64,000 nucleotides of DNA, from assembly GCF_900115165.1 (NCBI RefSeq), contig NZ_FOVP01000003.1:180078-244077 (forward strand), written 5' to 3'. Under the pieces are notes generated by a model, which worked only from the letters and a program-made list of their open reading frames with translations, was not told where the DNA came from and did not search any database. This DNA comes from Roseovarius lutimaris (GTDB lineage Bacteria; Pseudomonadota; Alphaproteobacteria; Rhodobacterales; Rhodobacteraceae). Below are positions 37,029 to 44,291 of the stretch, in pieces; position 1 is the first letter of the stretch; each line of letters starts with the position of its first letter. The position numbers and the translations under genes were made by a program.

Positions 37029-37530
37029 ACCGTTTGAAGGCGCAGGTATTTATGCGATTTATTATACTGGTGATTTTGAGGCATATCGACCACTTGCGCA
37101 AATCAATCGGGACAGGTTGGAGGCCCCAATTTACGTTGGAAAGGCTGAACCGAAAGGTGGACGACGTGGTGGTGACTTAGACGCACCCTCAGGTCCTGCA
37201 CTATCTGACCGATTGCGGAAACATGCTCGATCTGTAGAGCAAGCTGATAACTTGAACGTTGTTGATTTTCGGTGTCGGTATTTGGTTTTAGACGATGTGT
37301 GGGTCAGAATGGCCGAACGAATGCTCATTTCGTGGTATCGTCCTGTTTGGAACGTAGTTGTAGATGGTTTCGGGAACAATGATCCCGGAGGTCGTCGTGC
37401 TACCCAGTATCGGTCTCCATGGGATGTTCTGCATTCGGGACGTCCTTGGGTCGAAAAATTGGCTCAAGGAAAGACGAGTGCCGACGATGTGAGGGCCAAG
37501 ATCGCAGAGCACTTCCAAAACTTGAAATAG
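36928..37530 (+). CDS. Eco29kI-family restriction endonuclease (GIY-YIG)
   Basis: A 200-aa GIY-YIG nuclease. The elements of the Eco29kI active site are in order: GIYAIYYTGDF (residues 40-50), IYVGKAEPKGG (68-78), LSDRLRKHARS with Arg and His (92-102), the catalytic Glu in RMAERMLISWY (Glu130) and Asn142 in RPVWNVVVDG. Eco29kI cuts CCGCGG, so the same specificity is expected but unproven. The overlap with the methyltransferase gene is unusually long (101 bp). A terminator follows. Confidence 0.9.
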   Translation: MKKVIPYNPLDKQHLAESAANALLKQEPQSLPPEPFEGAGIYAIYYTGDFEAYRPLAQINRDRLEAPIYVGKAEPKGGRRGGDLDAPSGPALSDRLRKHARSVEQADNLNVVDFRCRYLVLDDVWVRMAERMLISWYRPVWNVVVDGFGNNDPGGRRATQYRSPWDVLHSGRPWVEKLAQGKTSADDVRAKIAEHFQNLK

Positions 37531-37570
37531 ATTTCCACTAGCGTTGCTTTCTTTGAGCATCAAGAATGAG

Positions 37571-37610
37571 GTGTGGAGCGACCGGGAGGTAGGCCGCTCC
37601 GCACTTTTTT
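37571..37610 (+). terminator. Terminator of the restriction-modification operon
   Basis: GTGTGGAGCG and CGCTCCGCAC (one G-T pair) enclose a 14-nt loop and are followed by TTTTTT. It touches the stop of the convergent small gene and may serve both strands. Confidence 0.8.
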
Positions 37611-37794
37611 ACGACGGGTTGCATGTCATCCCGTTGCGTCGCGCATTCGAAATACAATCAGATTTGTTGACATAGCCTTCAGAGGCTGCGCCGACGATCC
37701 GGCCGTTTGATGCAGTACGACGCCACCGCCAATCAGCAGCATTGTCTTTGTAGATTTCCCAAGTGTCGCCGTTGGCGGTGCATGTGTCAGCCAT
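37609..37794 (-). CDS. DUF1508/YegP-like small protein
   Basis: A 61-aa protein whose core, WEIYKDNAADWRWRRTASNG followed by EGYVNKSDCISNARRNGM, matches the single-repeat YegP/DUF1508 fold (a short beta-alpha unit). The function is unknown; such proteins are frequent in phages and islands. A GAGG site precedes the ATG (read on the minus strand). It diverges from the XRE regulator, and the operator-like repeats lie between them. Confidence 0.7.
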   Translation of the reverse strand: MADTCTANGDTWEIYKDNAADWRWRRTASNGRIVGAASEGYVNKSDCISNARRNGMTCNPS

Positions 37795-37824
37795 GATGGC
37801 CTCCTATTTTTGCTTCAAAAATGT

Positions 37825-37878
37825 ATAGCAAGTGCTACACTTGAGTTAAGTACTACAATCGCTATACTCGAGTCAAGT
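37825..37878. promoter_or_regulatory. Operator-like direct repeats before the XRE regulator
   Basis: CTACACTTGAGTTAAGT (37835-37851) recurs as CTATACTCGAGTCAAGT (37862-37878), 14 of 17 bases equal, 27 bp apart. TAGCA-AG-TGCTA (37826-37837) is an added dyad. They lie 22-75 bp before the XRE start in AT-rich DNA, as expected for sites of a phage-type repressor. Confidence 0.55.
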
Positions 37879-37899
37879 GGTGGAAGCACGAAGGCTCAA

Positions 37900-38226
37900 A
37901 TGTCCGAAAGATTTGGCGAAAAGCTCCGGCAGGTTAGAACCAACCGGAAAAAAACACTCGAGGAGTTGGCAACTGCAATCGGCAGTTCCAAGGCCTATGT
38001 CTGGCAATTGGAAAACAAGAAGAACGCGAAACCGTCTGCCGAACTTCTTTTGAAGATCGCCAACTACCTAGGCGAGTCACCGGATTTCTTTTTGGATGAC
38101 TCGGTAAGTGAGCGTTCCGAAAATCAGGTTGAGGATGCTTTTTTCCGCAAATTTCGCACTCTGTCTGACGAGGATAAGCGGTATATCGACAGGATAGTTA
38201 CGGGACTTGATGGAAAAGAAGACTGA
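37900..38226 (+). CDS. XRE-family HTH repressor
   Basis: A 108-aa protein with an N-terminal XRE helix-turn-helix (FGEKLRQVRTNRKKTLEELA, then TAIGSSKAYVWQLENKKNAK and LLLKIANYLGESPDFFL) and a short acidic C-terminal segment. It overlaps the start of the ImmA/IrrE peptidase gene by 17 bp. In ICEBs1-like elements the peptidase cuts such a repressor to induce excision, so this is likely the element's lysogeny switch. The start MSERFG was chosen over an upstream codon that would lie inside the operators. Confidence 0.88.
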   Translation: MSERFGEKLRQVRTNRKKTLEELATAIGSSKAYVWQLENKKNAKPSAELLLKIANYLGESPDFFLDDSVSERSENQVEDAFFRKFRTLSDEDKRYIDRIVTGLDGKED

Positions 38227-38995
38227 CCCCAAAAAAGAAGCCATACGCCTTACAAAGCTGTGGCAGCAGTATGGTCCAAACACCTACCCGCTCGATCTCG
38301 ACGAATTGGTAAGCGGTGCCATCCTAACCAGCGATTTTTCTGATAATTTAATCATTGATCGTCAGCGCTTCGATAGTTTTGAGGGGTCACTGGTGCGAAC
38401 GAACGGGACGCGCAAGTGGACTATGCTTCTAAACTCGCAGGTGCGAAATGGGCGGAGGCGGAGGTTCACGTTCGCACATGAACTCGGCCACTTCATGTGC
38501 CATAGAGAATTGCGGAACAAATTCGAAGATAGCGAAGAATCATTGAACGACTTCCGTGACGAGATTGAAAACGAGGCAAACACTTTCGCTTCTTGGTTGC
38601 TGATGCCTGCGAATTTGATCAGAAATGAATTTGGCTCGATACAATGGGACACCGAGGCGCTGCGGGAAATAGGCAACCGGTTTGAATGTTCACTGCAAGC
38701 AAGCGCGCTGCGGTACGTCCGCCTTAGCCCCAAGCCAATAGCCTTTGTCGTTTCTCGCGACGGGATGATTTTGTGGGCAGTCAAGAGCGAAACAGCCCCG
38801 TATATGGCGAGTTATTGCTTTGGAGATGAGTTGCCAGAAGGTTCACACGCGGTCAGTTGCCATCAAAACGGTGAGGTAGGGACTGAACGGCAAGCCGTTG
38901 GTCCGGTATGGAACGACCTCCGACACGCGTTCGAGAGTCAGTACTTCGATCAATCGGGACAAGGCTACCAGTACACTTGCATCGAGTTTCAATAA
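38210..38995 (+). CDS. ImmA/IrrE-family metallopeptidase
   Basis: A 261-aa protein with the zinc motif HELGH at residues 90-94 (RRFTFAHELGHFMCHRE) and a downstream ENEANTFASWLLMPANL that supplies the third ligand. Such peptidases cleave a partner XRE repressor after a stress signal. The C-terminal 100 residues form an additional domain that could sense the inducing signal. Translation is coupled to the repressor gene by a 17-bp overlap. Confidence 0.88.
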   Translation: MEKKTDPKKEAIRLTKLWQQYGPNTYPLDLDELVSGAILTSDFSDNLIIDRQRFDSFEGSLVRTNGTRKWTMLLNSQVRNGRRRRFTFAHELGHFMCHRELRNKFEDSEESLNDFRDEIENEANTFASWLLMPANLIRNEFGSIQWDTEALREIGNRFECSLQASALRYVRLSPKPIAFVVSRDGMILWAVKSETAPYMASYCFGDELPEGSHAVSCHQNGEVGTERQAVGPVWNDLRHAFESQYFDQSGQGYQYTCIEFQ

Positions 38996-39143
38996 GGCGC
39001 GTTCAGGCTGGCAGGCGCAGTGTTGAACAAATTACCGAGAAGCCCATTAGCGCGCGATTTTTTCGGGGCGTTTGCCCGTGTTTCATCGAACTCGTCGGGC
39101 AATGGCAGTAGCAACGTTGATCAGTTCGGCGAGACCGGCACTT

Positions 39144-39860
39144 TCAATACATCCCAACCAGTTTGCTGACGCGGATGCTTTGCGGTGTGAGGTATTGCGA
39201 TGCAAAGGCAGCGACGATCAATGCAATGCCAGTATCACCGTGACCGGAGGCATTGCGCGATTGCGTGATGATCTGGTTGCCCGCCGCTGTCGTCTGCGTG
39301 GTGAACGAGGCTAGGTCTTCTTCGATCTCGGAGCGCAAAGGCAGATCGTGCGCAAACTTGAGGTCGTCTGACGCGAACAGGACGGCAAGGTTTTCGATCA
39401 TCAAGGTTTTGCTCGCGTTGACGTATCGCCCCGACCGACGCCACTCTTGCCCGCCCGTCATTTGCACCGCCGTGTGATCCACCGACTGCTCAAACATCAT
39501 GTCCGACACCACACGCCCGATGGACGTGCCGTCGATGATCAGTTCTGATTTGCCGCCAAAGGGTGGAGCGTTGCGCAGGCGGATCAGGTAATCGACCACA
39601 TCGACATATGACACCCCGCGAAACTTGTCGGCAAAGACGACCGTGCGCTCGCGCGGGCCGAGTTTGACGCGTGTTCCATCATGGACGGGCAACTGCTGAT
39701 CCTTGATCACCACCGCAGACGAGAAGTCGTTTGCCTGCCCCAAATCAGCACCGACGAAGTATCTGACAAATCCGGTCACTCTCTCAATTGCAGGGTCATG
39801 TCCTGTCTCGTTGATCACGCGACCGTCAGGCATGTAGTTGAGGTTCAAAACCGAGGACAT
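39144..39860 (-). CDS. Terminase large subunit, nuclease part (separate gene)
   Basis: A 238-aa protein equal to the C-terminal RNase H-fold nuclease of phage TerL. The acidic residues expected at the metal site are visible: Asp39 in YFVGADLGQANDF, Asp110 in SELIIDGTSIG, and Asp209 in SGHGDTGIALIVAA. It cuts concatemeric DNA during packaging. In most phages this domain is fused to the ATPase. Here it is its own gene, starting in the -1 frame 16 bp before the ATPase gene ends, with no upstream spacing; programmed frameshifting or coupled re-initiation could join production. Confidence 0.8.
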   Translation of the reverse strand: MSSVLNLNYMPDGRVINETGHDPAIERVTGFVRYFVGADLGQANDFSSAVVIKDQQLPVHDGTRVKLGPRERTVVFADKFRGVSYVDVVDYLIRLRNAPPFGGKSELIIDGTSIGRVVSDMMFEQSVDHTAVQMTGGQEWRRSGRYVNASKTLMIENLAVLFASDDLKFAHDLPLRSEIEEDLASFTTQTTAAGNQIITQSRNASGHGDTGIALIVAAFASQYLTPQSIRVSKLVGMY

Positions 39861-40630
39861 ATTGCATTCTCCATACTGGTGGCGTTCTCAATGGCGGACA
39901 GATCAAAGTAAGACAGCCCGTCTGATAGAAATTCGCACATGACCTCCTGACGGAAGCGCGTTGCCGACAATTGGGACCGCAGACGTTCGACGCGGGACGC
40001 AAGTCGCGGGATGGACGTGCCGGGAACTTTGATCCGATGCACGTTGTCCTTGGGTTCAAGGAACAGCGATGCGAACAGGTTGTTCTTTCCGGCGGGTGTC
40101 GAGGCGTAGAACGTTTGCCCGTTGTCACGCAGCATAGGCAAGATCGACACGACGACATCCTCGCCGCCGTTCGCCCCCGGCAAATACGCCATCTCGTCCA
40201 CGAGCAGCAGGTCGGCGGTATAACCCCGAATGGTCGCCCCCGATGCAGGCACAGCGATGAAGCGCCCACCATTCGAGCATTCAATTTCGGTCTGTGTCGC
40301 ACGTTCAACGACCAGATCAGTCGCGCGCAGGTATGCTTGAACCTTGCGGGTGATCTCGCGCGTCTGACGTTCCGCAGGAGCAACGCAGATGATCGTACCG
40401 CCGCGCTTCAACTCACGCACACCACGCGTCGCGAGGACGCAGGACTTGCCCGCCTGACGGCACACGAGCAGCGCAACCGTTTGCGCGTCAGACGTGATCG
40501 CCTCAACTTGCCAAGGGTCAACATGCGTGGCGGCCGGCACCTCCTGTCGCAGGAAGTGCAGCATTTCCGCTCCGGGATCGAGGTCGCGCTCGATCAGTGA
40601 GCAAAAGTCGTAGAGACCATCAAACGGCAT
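39845..40630 (-). CDS. Terminase large subunit, ATPase part
   Basis: A 261-aa protein with the TerL packaging-motor ATPase: an adenine-binding Q before EAITSDAQ, Walker A-like CRQAGKS (residues 57-63), Walker B LLLVDEMAYLP (140-150), and the coupling motif QTFYASTPAGKNN. After RFRQEVMCEFLSDG it stops where other TerL proteins continue into the nuclease. It would drive DNA into a prohead. The start MPFDGLYDF overlaps the previous gene by 11 bp; a TTG five codons earlier is possible. Confidence 0.85.
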   Translation of the reverse strand: MPFDGLYDFCSLIERDLDPGAEMLHFLRQEVPAATHVDPWQVEAITSDAQTVALLVCRQAGKSCVLATRGVRELKRGGTIICVAPAERQTREITRKVQAYLRATDLVVERATQTEIECSNGGRFIAVPASGATIRGYTADLLLVDEMAYLPGANGGEDVVVSILPMLRDNGQTFYASTPAGKNNLFASLFLEPKDNVHRIKVPGTSIPRLASRVERLRSQLSATRFRQEVMCEFLSDGLSYFDLSAIENATSMENAICPRF

Positions 40631-40862
40631 CGCGACGCTCCGCAAGGCGCATCAAGTGGCATTGGGTGCAATCGCCATGCTGATTGCGCGGCGAGATGTG
40701 TCCGCGTTTACACGCGTTGCCTGTGAAGAACAGTTTGCCGCCTTCCGCGACCATGATGCGCTTCGCATGGGGCAGTCTCGCCCAGTCAGAGTTGCCTGCC
40801 TTTGTCGCGGCAGAGACGCGCTGTGCGTGGGCGTCCCAACCTTCGAACTCGCGATGGGTCAT
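40620..40862 (-). CDS. Small zinc-ribbon protein between terminase genes
   Basis: An 80-aa protein whose C-terminal half carries a four-ligand cluster, ACKRGHISPR and CTQCHLMRL (Cys/His then CxxC), a pattern seen in phage zinc-finger and endonuclease VII-like proteins. The first half is rich in charged residues. Its ATG overlaps the small-terminase stop (ATGA) and its end overlaps the ATPase gene, which implies a role in packaging. It has no full nuclease domain. Confidence 0.65.
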   Translation of the reverse strand: MTHREFEGWDAHAQRVSAATKAGNSDWARLPHAKRIMVAEGGKLFFTGNACKRGHISPRNQHGDCTQCHLMRLAERRDAV

Positions 40863-41434
40863 AGGATCGAGTCCTCCTTCGTGACGCTCAAGACGTGGTG
40901 ACGCATCCGACGCAGGAGCGGTTCGCGCGCTTCCGGCACCTCGTCGCAAACCTCATTCAGGATATTGCGCAGCGTGACCCATTCCTTGCTTTCGGCCAGT
41001 GACACGTTGACGGTCAGGTTCGTCGCGAGTTTGCCCTGCATCGTTGCAATGTCCCGCAATACCTTTCGCAGGCCTTCCATTGCAGCCAATGCAAAGGAGT
41101 CGTCTTCGGTTTGCTCTGCCTTGGTAATCAGGCGTTCGACCCGCTTCGCCAACGACTCGTAGGTCATGGCAATGTCCATGCGATCTTGATTTATCACCTC
41201 AGTGTCCGCTTCGATGGCAGCGATACGGTTTTCGGCCATGATCTCGCGGCGCATTTCTTCGGTGATCTTGTCGTCCCGATACCGTTGCACCGTCGTATAA
41301 TCGACGCCAAGGCGGCGAGCGATCTCAGCCATGGAGCGCCGTTCAAGCACGATGTCCTTGATGATCTCATTCTTGTCTGGGCGCATGTCGATGATTGCTT
41401 TGCGCCCAGAGTTTTTGTTCCCGCCTTGGGCCAT
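40859..41434 (-). CDS. Terminase small subunit-like DNA-binding protein
   Basis: A 191-aa protein. The N-terminal region contains a helix-turn-helix (MAEIARRLGVDYTTVQRYRD, residues 36-55), and the rest is a long helical oligomerisation region (QDRMDIAMTYESLAKRVERL, AMEGLRKVLRDIATMQGKLA). HTH plus helical bundle, placed just before the large terminase, is the usual form of phage TerS, which selects the DNA to be packaged. In satellites this protein redirects packaging to satellite DNA. It lies 2 bp after the preceding gene. Confidence 0.75.
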   Translation of the reverse strand: MAQGGNKNSGRKAIIDMRPDKNEIIKDIVLERRSMAEIARRLGVDYTTVQRYRDDKITEEMRREIMAENRIAAIEADTEVINQDRMDIAMTYESLAKRVERLITKAEQTEDDSFALAAMEGLRKVLRDIATMQGKLATNLTVNVSLAESKEWVTLRNILNEVCDEVPEAREPLLRRMRHHVLSVTKEDSIL

Positions 41435-41436
41435 AA

Positions 41437-41826
41437 TCAGGTTTCTCCTTGAACTGCGGTTTCACCAGAGGCGGTGCAGGTCATATCGTCGCCATACCAA
41501 CGGACGCGGCCACGCAGTGCCGCCCATTCAGAAGCAAGGACGTCCACCAGATGATCATAAATGCGATTTGCGAATTGTTCCCCGACGCCAGACCGGATCA
41601 GGTCGTCGCGCAACTCACCAAAGCTGGCACCGCCAAGGTGCAGTTTCATCACCTGCGCAAGCGCAGCGATTGACGCGTCACTGGGGCTGTTGGCTGGGTC
41701 GATCTTGAATAGGTCGTCCCAAACCAATGTACCGTCGCGGCGAGTGTAAATCTCGGTGGGCGCGTCGATGCCGTAAACCACACGGCACGCCCATTCGAGA
41801 CAGGCGCGATTTTCAGGATTCAGCAT
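41437..41826 (-). CDS. Unknown protein of the packaging operon (129 aa)
   Basis: Begins MLNPENRACLEWACRVVYGI and ends MTCTASGETAVQ. It is mostly helical with no membrane segment; KLHLGGASFGELRDDLIRSG is a possible helix-turn-helix-like pair. It overlaps the upstream gene by 14 bp and is followed by the small terminase gene after 2 bp, so it is co-translated with packaging genes. I recognise no family; a packaging or capsid-interference factor would be a guess. Confidence 0.65.
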   Translation of the reverse strand: MLNPENRACLEWACRVVYGIDAPTEIYTRRDGTLVWDDLFKIDPANSPSDASIAALAQVMKLHLGGASFGELRDDLIRSGVGEQFANRIYDHLVDVLASEWAALRGRVRWYGDDMTCTASGETAVQGET

Positions 41827-42451
41827 TGGCCGCACGCTCCATCAGTTCGAACTTGGTGCGGGCATGTGCTGGCAGATCATCTGGCGAGTGGAAGGTTTTG
41901 ATCGTGTAGCCCTCTTTCTCCGCTTGCATCCGGCGGTTCACGATGCCGTTGCCCGTTTGCATGTCCGCACGGACATACCGGACGCGTTCGTGGGTGTCGT
42001 CGAAAGTGAACGTCTTGGACAGGGTGGCAGTTGGGCGGCTGGTGTTGCGGGTTGTCACGTCACCGTCGCCGCTGATCACGGTCAAGGTCGCGCCCGCTTT
42101 CTCAGCCGCTTCCTTCGCTGCGCGATACTTGGCTGGATCACGAGCTTCCTCGCGGGTCAAACTGTGCGGCGGTCGCACGCCCTTGGGATACCAGTTGCCA
42201 TTGGCATCTTGTTCAAGGCCTGCCGCGTGCATTTTGCGTTCTTGAGCCTCGTCGTTCACGATGTCTACAATGGTTTTCTTAGGCGGCAGTTGGGCCTCCA
42301 ACTTGCGCTGCATGTCCTTCTTTTCATCCAGCACACGACTGTTGAAAGAATGCAGGTCATCAAGGCGCTTTGCTTGATCCGTGACGGTGGTGGTGAGGGT
42401 TTGCACCTGCTGCATCAAGGCTTGCAGGGCGGCGGTTGTATCATCTGGCAT
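41813..42451 (-). CDS. Unknown protein with N-terminal coiled coil (212 aa)
   Basis: The first 60 residues (ALQALMQQVQTLTTTVTDQA, RLDDLHSFNSRVLDEKKDMQ) form a coiled coil. The middle is charged and helical (EEARDPAKYRAAKEAAEKAG) and the end has FELMERAANAES. The layout recalls phage scaffolding or capsid-associated proteins, and a size-redirecting scaffold is conceivable in a satellite, but no motif proves it. GGAGTAG precedes the ATG (read on the minus strand). Confidence 0.65.
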   Translation of the reverse strand: MPDDTTAALQALMQQVQTLTTTVTDQAKRLDDLHSFNSRVLDEKKDMQRKLEAQLPPKKTIVDIVNDEAQERKMHAAGLEQDANGNWYPKGVRPPHSLTREEARDPAKYRAAKEAAEKAGATLTVISGDGDVTTRNTSRPTATLSKTFTFDDTHERVRYVRADMQTGNGIVNRRMQAEKEGYTIKTFHSPDDLPAHARTKFELMERAANAES

Positions 42452-42555
42452 GATCTACTCCTATAGGTCCAACTGAGCGCGATCTTATCGGGACACCGCG
42501 CTCAATCTGGATTGGACAGATAGGAGCGTTGCGCCGCTTTGCTCATGAGTTGAAT

Positions 42556-42975
42556 TTATTCGGCAGCAAGGAGATGTCCGACCGAAGAAACAGGTCTTTT
42601 AGGGCTGTTGCGTGGGAAATTAAGGTCTTGCCAACGACACCGCAGACGTTCAACGGCTGCTTCGTGCTGTGCGCGGGCGGCAGGTTTGGGGTCAGTGGAC
42701 GGGTGTGGAAAATCGTCGCCCTCCATCATCGCACGCAAGCGCGCGGCAAGCACATTGCCGTCCCATCCGATCAGGGAGCAGAGGTCGTTTCGATGCCTCG
42801 CCAGTGTGCCAGAGCGGTCGGTCAGGAAGGCGATTGCCTGATCTTGGTCCGATTGCGTGGTGAACGACGCGTTGCTCTCTTGGCGAACGGTGACAAAAAG
42901 GTCGCGGTAGGCCTGCATGATGATCGCGGTCACGAGGGTCGCTTCGGGCGTCTGTGGCGTGTCTGTCGTGATCAT
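42556..42975 (-). CDS. Unknown protein of the packaging operon (139 aa)
   Basis: Starts MITTDTPQTPEATLVTAIIM and continues with a helix-rich body, QAYRDLFVTVRQESNASFTT and RHRNDLCSLIGWDGNVLAAR. No domain was recognised. Its ATG overlaps the preceding stop (ATGA). It has no signal peptide or membrane helix. Confidence 0.6.
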   Translation of the reverse strand: MITTDTPQTPEATLVTAIIMQAYRDLFVTVRQESNASFTTQSDQDQAIAFLTDRSGTLARHRNDLCSLIGWDGNVLAARLRAMMEGDDFPHPSTDPKPAARAQHEAAVERLRCRWQDLNFPRNSPKRPVSSVGHLLAAE

Positions 42976-43202
42976 GCCCAAGGGCAACCGGGATAGGTCG
43001 TGTCGGGCGGGACGTGACGCACATGGGCAGCGTAGACGATCTGTTCGGCGGCCAACTTCTGCCACTTCTCAGGTTCACGAAACCAGACGACGTAGACGAC
43101 GCGCGGGGTCAGGTCGTCGCCCAGTTTGAACACGCCGCGCGTGGGCAGATCAGCATCAGCAAGCGAACGCTGGGTCAGTGGGAGGGGTCGCCATTCCGTC
43201 AT
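42972..43202 (-). CDS. Unknown small protein of the packaging operon (76 aa)
   Basis: Starts MTEWRPLPLTQRSLADADLP and has a beta-rich middle (GVFKLGDDLTPRVVYVVWFR) and a C-terminal PDTTYPGCPWA. It overlaps both neighbours by ATGA junctions, which supports it as a real gene in a chain of translationally coupled genes. No family recognised. Confidence 0.6.
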   Translation of the reverse strand: MTEWRPLPLTQRSLADADLPTRGVFKLGDDLTPRVVYVVWFREPEKWQKLAAEQIVYAAHVRHVPPDTTYPGCPWA

Positions 43203-43468
43203 TGGCGCAACTGGTTTGCCACGGGCATGATCCAGCGCCACGGAATGTCGATCTGACCGAGGCGGTTCGTGATGCGCACGCCTGTGTCAGTTGGGTAGGC
43301 CATGTAGGCAGGCGAGTTGTCGATGGGATGCGCCGTTTGATCATTGACCAGTGTTTCGAGTTGATCGCCAAGATCAGTGGCGTCCTCGACCTTGAGGTTT
43401 GCCGTGCTGTTCAAAACCGTGACCGTGATGGTCGCCGTTGACCCGTCAGTTGATGCTGAGAACGTCAT
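43199..43468 (-). CDS. Unknown small protein, first gene of the packaging operon (89 aa)
   Basis: Starts MTFSASTDGSTATITVTVLN; beta-strand-rich, Thr/Ser/Asp-rich N-terminal half, then LGQIDIPWRWIMPVANQLR. AGAAAGG before the ATG is a good ribosome-binding site. It is preceded by a strong hairpin in the leader. No family recognised. Confidence 0.6.
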   Translation of the reverse strand: MTFSASTDGSTATITVTVLNSTANLKVEDATDLGDQLETLVNDQTAHPIDNSPAYMAYPTDTGVRITNRLGQIDIPWRWIMPVANQLRQ

Positions 43469-43489
43469 AAATGCCCTTTCTGTGATGAT

Positions 43490-43532
43490 GCGCGCCCAAA
43501 GGCCAAGCCCATCTAACCTGCCTTGGGCGCGC
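43490..43532 (-). promoter_or_regulatory. Strong hairpin in the leader of the packaging operon
   Basis: GCGCGCCCAAAGG (43490-43502) and CCTTGGGCGCGC (43521-43532) pair over about 12 bp with one bulge and an 18-nt loop. It lies 21 bp before the first start codon on the minus strand, where it could attenuate, protect the mRNA or mark a packaging site. It lacks a strong T-run in either direction. Confidence 0.5.
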
Positions 43533-43697
43533 GTTTCGTCACAGCGGTTCGACAAGTGATGCATATCACCCAGCCGTGGGACGGATGTGGGAGGAATTAG
43601 GTGGAAATTGAGCAAATTGAGGTGCCAAGGGGGTGCAATTCTAGAAACTCGCAACTAAATCTAGGGTTGAGGTTTTGAGTAGTTTTATGAGGTCGTT

Positions 43698-44288
43698 TTG
43701 AAAGCAAATATAAAGAAAATTTCTGGAAATTGGGCGGACGGTTACGCTTTGGACAAGCATATGCTTAGTAGTGAGTTTCTAGGCCACAATGAGTACGGTC
43801 ACCCGCAATTCAATAATGTTCGAACCGAAGCGGGTGAGGCGGTTTACCAACTAAAATATAAGCAAGATTGGGAGCAAGTTGCGCAGTTAGCGTCAGGTGT
43901 AATTGAACACATTGTTCCAAAGTTTGGAAAAATTGGCCTAGTCGTGCCCGTACCAGCCTCGAAGCAACGAGCGCGCCAGCCCGTATATGAAGTCGCCAAG
44001 GCCGTTGCGAAACACCTTAAAGTCGAGTCGTTTGAGGGTATAGTGAACAAATTGCCAACTGACGAGCCAACGGTTTCGCTAAAAGACCTTTCTACAAAAG
44101 ACGAAAAAGTCGCTGCATTGGAAGGGCGGTTTGAGCTTAAGGATGCCATCACCAATGAAGGTTGCTGGAATGCTTTGGTCATTGATGATCTTTACGACAG
44201 CGGCGCATCGCTGGAAGCCGTTTGCGCGATGCTTGGTTCTTATCGTAAGATAGGCAAAATTTACGTCGCCACCCTTACTTGGAAGTAG
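43698..44288 (+). CDS. ComF-like phosphoribosyltransferase-fold protein
   Basis: A 196-aa protein. GLVVPVPASKQRARQPVYEV (about residues 77-96) and the PRPP-binding loop NALVIDDLYDSGASLEAVCA (about 165-184) are the two marks of ComF/type I phosphoribosyltransferases. The start is a TTG with GAGGT before it. The gene is AT-rich next to its neighbours. It is coupled (3-bp gap) to a SLOG-type gene, so the two likely act together on a nucleotide or its ribose-phosphate. Substrate and role are unknown; a defence role is inferred from the setting. Confidence 0.8.
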   Translation: MKANIKKISGNWADGYALDKHMLSSEFLGHNEYGHPQFNNVRTEAGEAVYQLKYKQDWEQVAQLASGVIEHIVPKFGKIGLVVPVPASKQRARQPVYEVAKAVAKHLKVESFEGIVNKLPTDEPTVSLKDLSTKDEKVAALEGRFELKDAITNEGCWNALVIDDLYDSGASLEAVCAMLGSYRKIGKIYVATLTWK

Positions 44289-44291
44289 TTC

